In this document: positions 55,519-63,632 of the stretch, in pieces
Layout of the letters: the number at the start of each line of letters is the position of its first letter
Position numbering within the stretch: the stretch's first letter is position 1
NCBI RefSeq assembly: GCF_005116645.1
Contig: NZ_SWCM01000002.1
Location: 474,706 to 538,705, forward strand
DNA length: 64,000 nucleotides
Direction of reading: 5' to 3'
Source: Desulfopila sp. IMCC35006
GTDB taxonomy: Bacteria > Desulfobacterota > Desulfobulbia > Desulfobulbales > Desulfocapsaceae
Translations under genes and position numbers: made by a program
The notes under the pieces: model-generated
What the model was told of the DNA's origin: nothing
The model's database searches: none
The model's input: only the letters and a program-made list of their open reading frames with translations

Positions 55519-55962
55519 ATGAAACGGATGCTTATGGCGATAACAATTCTGGCCTTGTCAACTCTGCTGCTGACCAACGCCGAAGCCGGAGACAGAAGAG
55601 TGGGCGGGATCATCCTGGGCGGTGGTACTGGCGCAATTGTCGGCCAGGCGATTGGACACAATGTTGAATCGACAATTATTGGTGCAACAGTCGGCAGCGT
55701 CACCGGACTTCTTATCGGCAATGAAATACAGAGGCACCACGGTCCAGTCTACCATCCGGTTCAGACTACCGTCTATTCGAAAGGTTACGGTGATCGCCGT
55801 TACAAGAAAATATACCACCCGGCATATCGAGGGTATCGTGACACCTGCAGAAAATTCGTTACGATAAAAAACGGCCCTCACCGAACCAAACGAGTCGTAA
55901 CGACCATCTGTAACAATGACTACCGAAACCATAACAAAGACAGGTTTAGAGGCCGATTCTGA
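55519..55962 (+). CDS. Glycine-zipper exported protein
   Basis: A 147-residue protein; the ATG at 55519 follows AAAGGAG. A signal peptide (AITILALSTLLLTNAEA) is followed by a glycine-zipper region (GGIILGGGTGAIVGQAIG and IIGATVGSVTGLLIGNEI), which usually packs two membrane helices, then a basic His/Tyr/Arg-rich tail with two cysteines (DTCRKFVTIKNG and TICNNDYRNH). It resembles the 17-kDa surface-antigen/glycine-zipper group linked to the outer membrane. A hairpin follows 18 bp after the stop. Confidence 0.82.
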   Translation: MKRMLMAITILALSTLLLTNAEAGDRRVGGIILGGGTGAIVGQAIGHNVESTIIGATVGSVTGLLIGNEIQRHHGPVYHPVQTTVYSKGYGDRRYKKIYHPAYRGYRDTCRKFVTIKNGPHRTKRVVTTICNNDYRNHNKDRFRGRF

Positions 55963-55980
55963 TCTTACCGCCAGTATCAG

Positions 55981-56018
55981 CTCTGCATCCCTGCAGCTAT
56001 GCGCTATTGGATGCAGAG
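55981..56018 (+). terminator. Hairpin after the glycine-zipper gene
   Basis: A 10-bp stem, CTCTGCATCC (55981-55990) and GGATGCAGAG (56009-56018), has an 18-nt loop. It is followed by TATTTTCCTT, a modest T-rich tail. Confidence 0.6.
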
Positions 56019-56195
56019 TATTTTCCTTGCTTTCGCAATATTGATTGTCCCGAACAATGACAACCGAGCGGCCTGACAGCTCTCCCGATTCGTTGTCTAA
56101 AAATTATGAAACCGGCGATGAATATGGTAGAATAGAAAAAGTGTTGAAATTACAACTTGCTGAATACACGCTCGCGCTGAAGCCCAGGTGACAAT

Positions 56196-57635
56196 GTGCA
56201 GGAAACCTATTTTATTAACCGTTGCATTAGTGAGACGCTGAGTGGCTTGCGCGATGGTTTAACCTTGTTTTCCGGAGCCAGCCGTGCAGCCGTAATTTTT
56301 GCGTTAAAACCAACCGATCCCCTGTCTGTCTGTGATCCGCAAAGTTTACTGCGGGGCTATGAACCAAAGCTGAAAGCTCTCTATATCGACAATGGCGACT
56401 GGTGCAAGCCAATCGACCGCCAGAGTCCCTTTTGCGCATACAACCATATTGAAACACAGCCGAATCTGCAACTGGACGGCCTTGTTTCCCACGGCGGCAG
56501 TTCCAGCTCAGTGTACTACCAGATGTGGTTTACCGAGCATCACCCAAACATCTGTTCCCTTTGTCCGACCGAGTGCTGGCTGGAACATGCAGTGTTAAGA
56601 TTTTCCCATGACATGGCCAACGACTGCAATCTGTATACCGGCATCTCAGGAAGTTTTCTCCGTGAATATGCTACCCATGCCGTCCATGACTGCATTGTCG
56701 ATGAGGCAGGGCTTATTCTTGGTCTCGATGTGCAGATCCATATCTATCCAATGCTCGATGCAATCCTGGGCATTTCAAAGACCAATGAAGAAGGAGCACG
56801 GCCCCACGGTTCCTTGACATTTATCGAACCGCGATTTCTGAAAGACATCCACTTTCTGGCCCGGTTCCTCAGTACCGAACAGCCCCTGCTCAGCAACTTC
56901 AAACATGTCCGTAAACTCCTGCAGGCAGTAGAACATTCCGATCGAACCCTCATCTCCGATGGGGTCAACATTCTCGGCATCGCCGAAAGTAATATAAGCC
57001 CCTTTCATATCAGCGCGGATTTTCAGGGCAAGCTGGGATTCCTCTTTGTCAGGGATGAAGTGATCTGCAGTTTTCAGGACGGCAGCTACAGTTCCGATAC
57101 CCACCGGGCGAAGCTGTTTGAAGTGGAAGAGGCCTTGCTCGATTACAATATCGACGCAACAATCAGAAACGATATGTTTAAAATTATTGCGGCGCTGGTC
57201 CACAATGCAGAAGACAATATGTTCGGCTGCACCTTTGTAATCGATCTGGCCCCCCAACCGACCGTGATTGCCGGGCAGGTCTTGACCCCGCCGGTCAACC
57301 TGCGGGAACACAACAAACTGCGGCTTGCGGCGGGACTGTCAAAAGTCGATGGCGCCCTGCATATTCGTGCAGATCTGCATCTCTATGGATTTGCCTGTCT
57401 GCTCGATGGTCACAGGGTGGATAACGAGGACAGGGCACGGGGGGCGCGATACAACTCTGCGCTGCGTTTTACTTCACAGCACTCCGAAACTATTGTGGTG
57501 GTTGTGTCGTCAGACCGGCCCGTTTCTATCTTTCAACAGGGGCATGAGATAATAAACCGACACAACAGCACCCCGTCGGCACAATGTGCCCTGTACCCCC
57601 TGCCGCTCACCCAATGGCTGGAGGAGGCTGAATAA
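56196..57635 (+). CDS. DisA_N (diadenylate cyclase-fold) protein with altered RHR motif
   Basis: A 479-residue cytoplasmic protein starting at a GTG with AGGTG 5 nt upstream. The C-terminal 110 residues match the DAC domain: DGA at 385-387 (KVDGALHI), the GTRHRAA position as GARYNSA (Arg418-Tyr-Asn420), and IVVVVSSDRPVSIFQQG. DAC enzymes condense two ATP to c-di-AMP using DGA and RHR; the second and third RHR residues are changed here. The N-terminal 370 residues are not CdaA- or DisA-like and contain a C-x2-C-x3-C cluster (Cys120, 123, 127) plus Cys70 and Cys80. Whether it makes c-di-AMP, another dinucleotide, or only binds nucleotide is open. Confidence 0.8.
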   Translation: MQETYFINRCISETLSGLRDGLTLFSGASRAAVIFALKPTDPLSVCDPQSLLRGYEPKLKALYIDNGDWCKPIDRQSPFCAYNHIETQPNLQLDGLVSHGGSSSSVYYQMWFTEHHPNICSLCPTECWLEHAVLRFSHDMANDCNLYTGISGSFLREYATHAVHDCIVDEAGLILGLDVQIHIYPMLDAILGISKTNEEGARPHGSLTFIEPRFLKDIHFLARFLSTEQPLLSNFKHVRKLLQAVEHSDRTLISDGVNILGIAESNISPFHISADFQGKLGFLFVRDEVICSFQDGSYSSDTHRAKLFEVEEALLDYNIDATIRNDMFKIIAALVHNAEDNMFGCTFVIDLAPQPTVIAGQVLTPPVNLREHNKLRLAAGLSKVDGALHIRADLHLYGFACLLDGHRVDNEDRARGARYNSALRFTSQHSETIVVVVSSDRPVSIFQQGHEIINRHNSTPSAQCALYPLPLTQWLEEAE

Positions 57636-57677
57636 ATGCGAACTGGTTCCCATGCATCGCATGGGGACCTGCTGTCA

Positions 57678-57932
57678 CTAGAGTTCCGTTACCCAGTCCG
57701 GGATATGGTTGATAATATAATTATGGACGGCTTCTTTTCTTTCACCCGCCGGAGCATTCCCGACAGCCGCCATTACTTCCTCAAAGTCAAACCAGCAGAG
57801 TTCCCGGTCGTCCTTACTGTAGACAGTCAGGATCCTTCTGTTGGTCTGCTCAATATCTTCCTCTTCCTGAATAGCACCAACCAGCCTTGATGCCTCGGCG
57901 GCACTAAGAAATTTGATAATTTCCTCATTCAT
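57678..57932 (-). CDS. Small conserved-looking protein, unknown
   Basis: An 84-residue acidic protein (MNEEIIKFLSAAEASRLVGA, WFDFEEVMAAVGNAP, NHIPDWVTEL at the end) with GGGGA upstream of its ATG. It has no signal peptide or membrane segment. It is convergent with the DAC gene and upstream of nothing obvious; rpmB lies 88 bp upstream on the same strand but is separated by a terminator. Family not recognised. Confidence 0.6.
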   Translation of the reverse strand: MNEEIIKFLSAAEASRLVGAIQEEEDIEQTNRRILTVYSKDDRELCWFDFEEVMAAVGNAPAGERKEAVHNYIINHIPDWVTEL

Positions 57933-57967
57933 AACATTTCCCCGAAAATGATATCTCCAAATACGAA

Positions 57968-57997
57968 AAGGCGAGCAGGAAAAAATCCTCTCGCCTT
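57968..57997 (-). terminator. Terminator after rpmB
   Basis: AAGGCGAG (57968-57975) pairs with CTCGCCTT (57990-57997), with an inner AGGA/TCCT extension. On the minus strand it is followed by TTTCGTATTT, a moderate T-rich tail. Confidence 0.6.
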
Positions 57998-58020
57998 ACA
58001 CACCCTGAGAACGAAAATCT

Positions 58021-58215
58021 TCAGGCAGCTTTTACCACTGCTCCGGACCTTATACAACGGGTACATACTTTGGTTTTCTTTTTGTTTCCACCTGCATCGA
58101 CCATGCGCACCATCTTCAGGTTTGGCAACCAGCGTCTTCTAGTCTTATTATGTGCATGAGAAACATTATTTCCAACCATTGGTCCCTTTCCACATATTTC
58201 ACAAACTTTGGCCAT
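58021..58215 (-). CDS. rpmB: Ribosomal protein bL28
   Basis: A 64-residue 50S protein beginning [25 protein letters not shown]. Both zinc-binding CxxC pairs are present (Cys6-Cys9 and CTRC near residue 51), so this is the zinc-containing C+ form. The ATG follows AAGGAG. It is a single gene ended by the hairpin at 57968-57997. Confidence 0.96.
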   Translation of the reverse strand: MAKVCEICGKGPMVGNNVSHAHNKTRRRWLPNLKMVRMVDAGGNKKKTKVCTRCIRSGAVVKAA

Positions 58216-58589
58216 TGTTATCTCCTTCTATCCCATTCACCCGCCGGACGACGGTTCAAATGAGGAATGCATATATTGTATGTGAGTAAACGATTCTTCA
58301 GAATCTGACTTTTTAACCTCTTTTAAAATTTAAGGCAAGATATTTCCCTTATCAATTATGGAATTGGCAACTTTTCCGGCGCCAATGGCAAAGAATTAGT
58401 GTTCTGGAAGTAAATAACAATTAGATTGTCATCCATGTTATCTGCTTAATAAGCCTCAATAATGGCTTGATAAAAAACCACCATTTTTGTTCAAATGCAC
58501 AAGTACACCTTCTCTCTCATTGCAATCTTGCAAAACCTATTGTAGTACTTCTTCGTTTAACAATAATTCTCACTTTAAATACAGGTCTT
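58216..58589. other. Intergenic region between rpmB and resB
   Basis: 374 bp, AT-rich, divergently flanked. It includes the rpmB ribosome-binding site at its left edge. A small AAGCC/GGCTT hairpin lies near 58450-58470. A longer in-frame extension of resB reaches 58467 but has no ribosome site. No RNA gene was recognised. Confidence 0.35.
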
Positions 58590-59912
58590 ATGATTATATT
58601 CAATCAACTCTGGAACTTTTTTTCTTCCGTTAAACTGGCGATATTTACACTCTGCGCCCTTGCTGGTACTTCCATCGTCGGTACCATCATCCCACAGGGA
58701 GAATCGACAAGTTTTTATGTGCAAAATTTTGGTCGGGAAACCGCCCATTTTTTTCAGATTCTTGATATCCCCAACATGTATTACTCCTGGTGGTTTCTCG
58801 GCTTGCTGGGTATCCTCAGCACCAACCTCATTGTCTGCAGCCTGGACCGGTTCCCGGCAGTTTGGAAAATAATAAAAGCCGATAACCTTGCCATCGAGCC
58901 TGAGCGTATAGAAAAAATGGCCAATTTCAATAAATGGGAGTTTGGCACGGATAAGCTCAACCATATCGATCTTGCCCAGCTCCTCAAGCAAAACGGCTGG
59001 CATGCACAATCTAAAAAGATTGACAGCAATGAGCTCTTCTTCTGCCAGAAAGGCCGCTGGAGCCGTACCGGAGTCTACATTGTCCATCTCTCCATCCTGC
59101 TTATCTTTACCGGGGCCATTATTGGCCACATCTGGGGCTTTAAGGGAAGCGTCATGATACCGGAGATGAGTTCGACCCAAAAGGTTTTTGCGTTCAAGGA
59201 AGGGGAAGCCTTAGAGCTTGGTTTTACCGTGCGTTGCAACTCCTTTGCCATTGAATTTTATAACAACGGCATGCCCAAGGAATACAAAAGCAGTCTGACA
59301 ATTATTGAACAAGACCAGGAAGTACTCACCCGAGATATAGAGGTGAACAGTCCACTCACCTATAAAGGAATAACCTTTTACCAATCCAGTTATCAGGGCT
59401 ATCAGGATTTTATCCTTTCCATTACCGAAAACAGTTCCGGGGAATCGAAGGTTTTCACCCTCCCCTTTCAGAAACAGATGATCTGGGAAGGCAAAGACCT
59501 TCATTTCGGCATCGTCAATGCCGAGGCGGTAGGACAAAGAGTCGTACGCGCGAAAGTATGGTTTAAATCCGGGGACAGCCCGGCGTCCATTGAGTGGCTG
59601 AACGACAATGTGAATACCACTTTCACCAGCGGGGCAAAAGAATATACTCTTGCCGTCAAACAGATGTACGCAACCGGCCTGCAAGTCGCCAAAGATCCGG
59701 GGGTATGGGTGGTTTATATTGGCTGCGGATTGATGTTGCTGGGACTCTATGTCGCTTTTTTCAGATCACATCAAAGGATATGGCTGTTCAAAAAAAATGG
59801 CTCATCAACGCCCCAGCTCTGGTTGTCCGGTTCAACCAACAAAAACAAAATGGCATTTACTCAAGTTTTCGAAAAGCTCAAAAATCGTATTGAACACGCC
59901 GTCCAACGATAA
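58590..59912 (+). CDS. resB: Cytochrome c biogenesis protein ResB (Ccs1)
   Basis: A 440-residue membrane protein of the system II pathway. The ATG at 58590 yields the family N-terminus (MIIFNQLWNFFSSVKLAIFTL). Transmembrane helices lie at about 15-33, 70-88 (WWFLGLLGILSTNLIVC), 160-178 (VYIVHLSILLIFTGAIIGHIWG) and near the C-terminus (VVYIGCGLMLLGLYVAFF). The large outer loop between the last two helices contains SPLTYKGITFYQSSYQGY, typical of ResB. Together with CcsB it transports haem and attaches it to apocytochromes. The ccsB start follows 36 bp later. Confidence 0.94.
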   Translation: MIIFNQLWNFFSSVKLAIFTLCALAGTSIVGTIIPQGESTSFYVQNFGRETAHFFQILDIPNMYYSWWFLGLLGILSTNLIVCSLDRFPAVWKIIKADNLAIEPERIEKMANFNKWEFGTDKLNHIDLAQLLKQNGWHAQSKKIDSNELFFCQKGRWSRTGVYIVHLSILLIFTGAIIGHIWGFKGSVMIPEMSSTQKVFAFKEGEALELGFTVRCNSFAIEFYNNGMPKEYKSSLTIIEQDQEVLTRDIEVNSPLTYKGITFYQSSYQGYQDFILSITENSSGESKVFTLPFQKQMIWEGKDLHFGIVNAEAVGQRVVRAKVWFKSGDSPASIEWLNDNVNTTFTSGAKEYTLAVKQMYATGLQVAKDPGVWVVYIGCGLMLLGLYVAFFRSHQRIWLFKKNGSSTPQLWLSGSTNKNKMAFTQVFEKLKNRIEHAVQR

Positions 59913-59948
59913 CAACCGCCTGATGGAATGAAACGGAGTATATAAAAT

Positions 59949-60800
59949 ATGGATAGTTCACAACTACTCGGCATCACAACCTTCACATACATGCTCTCAA
60001 CAGTGTTGTACATTGCAATACTGGTGTTTAAGACCCCTCGACTTGGTGGTATTGCCACTCTGTTTACCGCGCTGGCATGGTTTGTCCAGACCGCGGGACT
60101 CGTCATGCGGTGGATCGAATCCTATCAACTGGGCATCGGCCATGCACCGCTGACTAATATGTATGAGTCAGTGGTCTTTTTTGCCTGGACGATCATCCTT
60201 CTCTATCTCCTGATCGAATGGAAATTCAAGACCAAAATTATCGGCGCCTTTGCCGTTCCTTTTGCCTTTCTGGCCATGGCGTATGCCTCTTTTTCCACCG
60301 ATCTCGATAAAACAATCAATCCCCTGATTCCAGCACTGCAGTCCAACTGGCTTATCGCCCATGTGGTCACCTGTTTTGTCGGCTACGCCTCCTTTGCCGT
60401 GGCTGCGGCCCTGGGCATTATGTATCTGCTGAAGAATAAATCGACAGCATCCGGGAATGCATCGGCAGCACTGTCCAGCCGCTTCCCTTCTCCTGTAGTC
60501 ATTGACGATATTATTCATAAAACCATGGTGTTCGGCTTTATCTGGTTAAGTGGAGGCATCATTACCGGCGCCGTCTGGGCGAACTCGGCATGGGGTACTT
60601 ACTGGAGCTGGGACCCAAAAGAGACCTGGTCACTCATTACCTGGTTTTTTTACGCCATCATTCTTCATTCCCGATATACTCGAGGGTGGTCCGGTAAGAA
60701 AATTGCGGTGTTAGCCATTTTTGGATTTCTCTCGGTTCTCTTTACGTATTATGGGGTTAATTTCCTCCTTTCCGGCTTGCACAGCTACGGTTCGAGTTAA
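59949..60800 (+). CDS. ccsB: Cytochrome c assembly protein CcsB/CcsA (ResC)
   Basis: A 283-residue polytopic membrane protein with about eight helices. The haem-handling WWD motif appears as WGTYWSWDPKETWSLITWFFYA; external His residues lie in IGHAPLTNMYESV and ALQSNWLIAHVVTCFVGYASF. It forms the synthase with ResB encoded upstream and follows GGAG. The next gene downstream is a tetrahaem cytochrome, an obvious client. Confidence 0.95.
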   Translation: MDSSQLLGITTFTYMLSTVLYIAILVFKTPRLGGIATLFTALAWFVQTAGLVMRWIESYQLGIGHAPLTNMYESVVFFAWTIILLYLLIEWKFKTKIIGAFAVPFAFLAMAYASFSTDLDKTINPLIPALQSNWLIAHVVTCFVGYASFAVAAALGIMYLLKNKSTASGNASAALSSRFPSPVVIDDIIHKTMVFGFIWLSGGIITGAVWANSAWGTYWSWDPKETWSLITWFFYAIILHSRYTRGWSGKKIAVLAIFGFLSVLFTYYGVNFLLSGLHSYGSS

Positions 60801-60857
60801 ACCTCCGGTGCGGCCACATTGTAGCACTATTCCCAGTATTACTGAGAGTTAACAGGT

Positions 60858-60886
60858 TTGACAAGTTAAAGGAAAAACTGTATATA
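60858..60886 (+). promoter_or_regulatory. Strong sigma-70-type promoter of cytochrome c3
   Basis: TTGACA (60858-60863) and TATATA (60881-60886) are separated by 17 bp, 65 bp before the start codon. The -35 is perfect and the spacing ideal. High expression of the cytochrome independent of ccsB is predicted. Confidence 0.7.
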
Positions 60887-60950
60887 CAGCATTATTAAAG
60901 TGCAGCGCAATGTAAGTGCCTTATTAAATTCTATAGAAAGGAGAGCAATT

Positions 60951-61382
60951 ATGTTGAAAAAATTTGTAGTCTGTAGTGTTGTCTCGTTGTTTGTAATGGG
61001 CGGTGCTGTTATCTCATCGATGGCGACCGGTGATACAGGACCAGCGGATATCAAAATTGTCGACAGCACCAGTGCCAAGCCAAAACCGGCGCAGTTCCCC
61101 CACAAGGTGCATCAGGATAAGTTCAAATGTGGCGAGTGCCATCACGGCATGGCTGATGGCAAGCAGGTAGCATACACAGAAGGCATGAAAATTGAAAAAT
61201 GCGAAAAATGCCATACTGGTGCTACCCTTGCCGGTAAAATGAAAGACAAACTCAAGCTCGACACCCTCAAAGGTGCCGGACATGGTAATTGCCTTGAATG
61301 TCATAAAGAGATGGCCAAAAAAGATCCCGCATTAAAAGAAAAGAAAATCGACAAATGCGCCACCTGCCATCCTAAAGCTTAA
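60951..61382 (+). CDS. Periplasmic tetrahaem cytochrome c3 (class III)
   Basis: A 143-residue exported cytochrome; the ATG at 60951 follows AAGGAG. A signal peptide (FVVCSVVSLFVMGGAVISSMA) precedes four CxxCH haem sites: Cys60-His64, Cys84-His88, Cys114-His118 and Cys136-His140. Extra histidines (51, 54, 65, 111) fit bis-His ligation. The mature protein of about 118 residues with many lysines is typical of the c3 that exchanges electrons with hydrogenases and formate dehydrogenases in sulfate reducers. A strong promoter precedes and a strong terminator follows it. Confidence 0.96.
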   Translation: MLKKFVVCSVVSLFVMGGAVISSMATGDTGPADIKIVDSTSAKPKPAQFPHKVHQDKFKCGECHHGMADGKQVAYTEGMKIEKCEKCHTGATLAGKMKDKLKLDTLKGAGHGNCLECHKEMAKKDPALKEKKIDKCATCHPKA

Positions 61383-61403
61383 TCTGTTCTTTAATTAATC
61401 ACC

Positions 61404-61445
61404 AAAAAAGGGGGTGTTCGCGATTGCGAACACCCCCTTTTTTTT
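61404..61445. terminator. Bidirectional terminator between cytochrome c3 and glyS
   Basis: A perfect 12-bp stem, GGGGGTGTTCGC (61410-61421) and GCGAACACCCCC (61426-61437), has a GATT loop, six A before and eight T after. It lies between convergent genes. Confidence 0.95.
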
Positions 61446-61476
61446 CTTTTTGTACCTGATATTTTGACTGGGTAGT

Positions 61477-63552
61477 TTAGTTTTCCTGCAGCTTTGAGAT
61501 ATCGCCAATCTGCAAAATAAGATCGCCCAGGGCAGTCAACAGATTGAGCCGGTTTTGCCGGACAGCCATATCGTCAGCCATAACCATCACTTCATCAAAG
61601 AAGGTATCGACCGGTTCTTTCATTTTCAGCATTACTTCAAGAGCCTTCAGATATGCTTTTCTCTCAATGAGCTGTTCCATTTCCTGGCGCACCTCACCAA
61701 AAAGTGTATGCAGGCGTTCTTCTGCTTTATGCTCAAGCAAATCGGCAGAAACGGATGTCTGCCGGTTATCTTTGACAATATTTCGAATGCGCTTATAGGA
61801 AGCGGCAAGAACCTTGAATGCAGGCAGCAGGCTGATTTTGATAATTGCATCAATCCGTTGCCGACAATCGTTCACATCATCAAAATTCACTGAGACGGCG
61901 GCATCGACAGCCTCTGCAGCCAACCCTCGACTGACACAATCGTTGGCAAAACGTCCTTTGATAAAATGTATCACCGCCTCAACAGTCTCGTTTCCACCAT
62001 CTACCTTGTTGCCATAAAGAGCCAATGCTTTATGAACAATCTCCCGAAGCGAAAAAGTATAGCCTTTCCCTTCAATAATATGCAGGATCGCAAGGGAAAT
62101 ACGGCGCAAGCCAAAAGGATCAGCGGTGCCGGTCGGCACCTGACCGATGCCGAAACAACCGACAAGGGTATCGAATCTGTCGGCAAGACCAAGCAGGGCC
62201 CCGATATCTGTGGACGGAATGTCGGCCCCCGCCCGTTTGGGCATATAATGCTCTTTAATCGCCGTCGCTACGCTTGCTTTCTCACCATCATGCAAGGCAT
62301 AAGCCCCTCCCATGACACCCTGCAAAGACGGGAATTCACCAACCATATCGGAAAGCAGGTCAGTCTTGCAGAGCAGGGCCGCACGGCAGCACTCGTCTAC
62401 CAGTGATGGCTTGAACTGTTCGGCCAGAATTCTCACGAGCTTGACGAGCCGTTCGTTTTTCTCCAGCATTGTGCCCAGCCTGGCCTGGAAAATAATCCCC
62501 TGCAGCTTGTCGATCCGACTTTCAAGCCGGACCTCACTGTCGCTGTTGAAAAAGAACAGAGCATCTTCAAGTCTGGCGCGTAAAACCCGCTGATGGCCCT
62601 TGCGAGTTATCGCGCTATCATTGACTCTGACATTATTCACTGCGACAAAACCGGGGAGCAATTCGTTTTTTTCGTTGACGACGGGAAAGTACTTTTGATT
62701 GACCCGCATTGAGGTAATAAGGACCTCCGAGGGAAGCTCGAGAAATTTACGATCAAACACGCCGCAAACACCAAATGGCATCTCCACGAGATTATTCACC
62801 GTATCGACGAGATCTTCGTCAATTGCCACATGGCCGCCTGCGAGGTCGGTGGAATCGGCCACTGCCTGTTTAATTTCAGCCAGGACGGCATTCTTTCTTT
62901 TTGCAGGATCAACCATAACAAATCGTTCGGCCAGCTGTTCGACATAGCTTGCCGCGTTTGTTATGGTAAATTGCTCCCCGGCGAGAAATCGGTGACCGCG
63001 GGTCTGGTTTCCTGATACAATGCCTTCATGATTGACAGGGATTGTCTCCTGACCGAAGAGAGCGACAAGCCATTGAATCGGCCGGGCAAAGGTGATCTGA
63101 TTGTCTCCCCAGCGCATCGACTTGGGGAAAGACAGGCCGACGATGAGAGATTGCAGCATATCCGGCAAAAGATGCATGGTATCCTCGCCCTGAACCTCGC
63201 GCACAAGCATAAGATAGTCGCCCTTGGGGGTTTCTACCACCTGCAAGGCACTGACCTCGGCTCCTTTGGACCTGGCAAAGCCAATGGCGGCTTTAGTCAT
63301 GTTCCCCTCGGCGTCAAAGGCAGCCTTTTTCGAGGGACCAAGGAGTTCTTCTCTGCTATCATCCTGCCTTTCAACAACATCTTGTACGATCAACGCAAGC
63401 CTGCGCGGGGTACCCAGCACCCTGACAGCTCCGTGGCCGATTTTCAGCTCAGCCGCCTTCCGGCAAAACAGTGTCTCTAGCTGGGTAAGCGCCGGATCAA
63501 GATAACCTGCCGGAATTTCTTCTGTGCCGATTTCAAAGAGTAGATCACGCAT
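61477..63552 (-). CDS. glyS: Glycyl-tRNA synthetase beta subunit
   Basis: A 691-residue subunit of the alpha2beta2 bacterial glycyl-tRNA synthetase. It begins MRDLLFEIGTEEIPAGYLDPAL and shows SMRWGDNQITFARPIQWLVALFG, AIKEHYMPKRAGADIP, DPFGLRR and the C-terminal anticodon-binding region (FFDEVMVMADD and RQNRLNLLTALGDL). Length matches the family. glyQ would be expected upstream on this strand but is not within the window; the upstream 448 bp are occupied by a tandem repeat. Confidence 0.98.
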   Translation of the reverse strand: MRDLLFEIGTEEIPAGYLDPALTQLETLFCRKAAELKIGHGAVRVLGTPRRLALIVQDVVERQDDSREELLGPSKKAAFDAEGNMTKAAIGFARSKGAEVSALQVVETPKGDYLMLVREVQGEDTMHLLPDMLQSLIVGLSFPKSMRWGDNQITFARPIQWLVALFGQETIPVNHEGIVSGNQTRGHRFLAGEQFTITNAASYVEQLAERFVMVDPAKRKNAVLAEIKQAVADSTDLAGGHVAIDEDLVDTVNNLVEMPFGVCGVFDRKFLELPSEVLITSMRVNQKYFPVVNEKNELLPGFVAVNNVRVNDSAITRKGHQRVLRARLEDALFFFNSDSEVRLESRIDKLQGIIFQARLGTMLEKNERLVKLVRILAEQFKPSLVDECCRAALLCKTDLLSDMVGEFPSLQGVMGGAYALHDGEKASVATAIKEHYMPKRAGADIPSTDIGALLGLADRFDTLVGCFGIGQVPTGTADPFGLRRISLAILHIIEGKGYTFSLREIVHKALALYGNKVDGGNETVEAVIHFIKGRFANDCVSRGLAAEAVDAAVSVNFDDVNDCRQRIDAIIKISLLPAFKVLAASYKRIRNIVKDNRQTSVSADLLEHKAEERLHTLFGEVRQEMEQLIERKAYLKALEVMLKMKEPVDTFFDEVMVMADDMAVRQNRLNLLTALGDLILQIGDISKLQEN

Positions 63553-63632
63553 GTGGATACAATATTAATTAAGGGTTTAATAAGAGGACTGCATGACGGA
63601 GTTGGCCCCGGTACACAAATAATCAATCTCAA

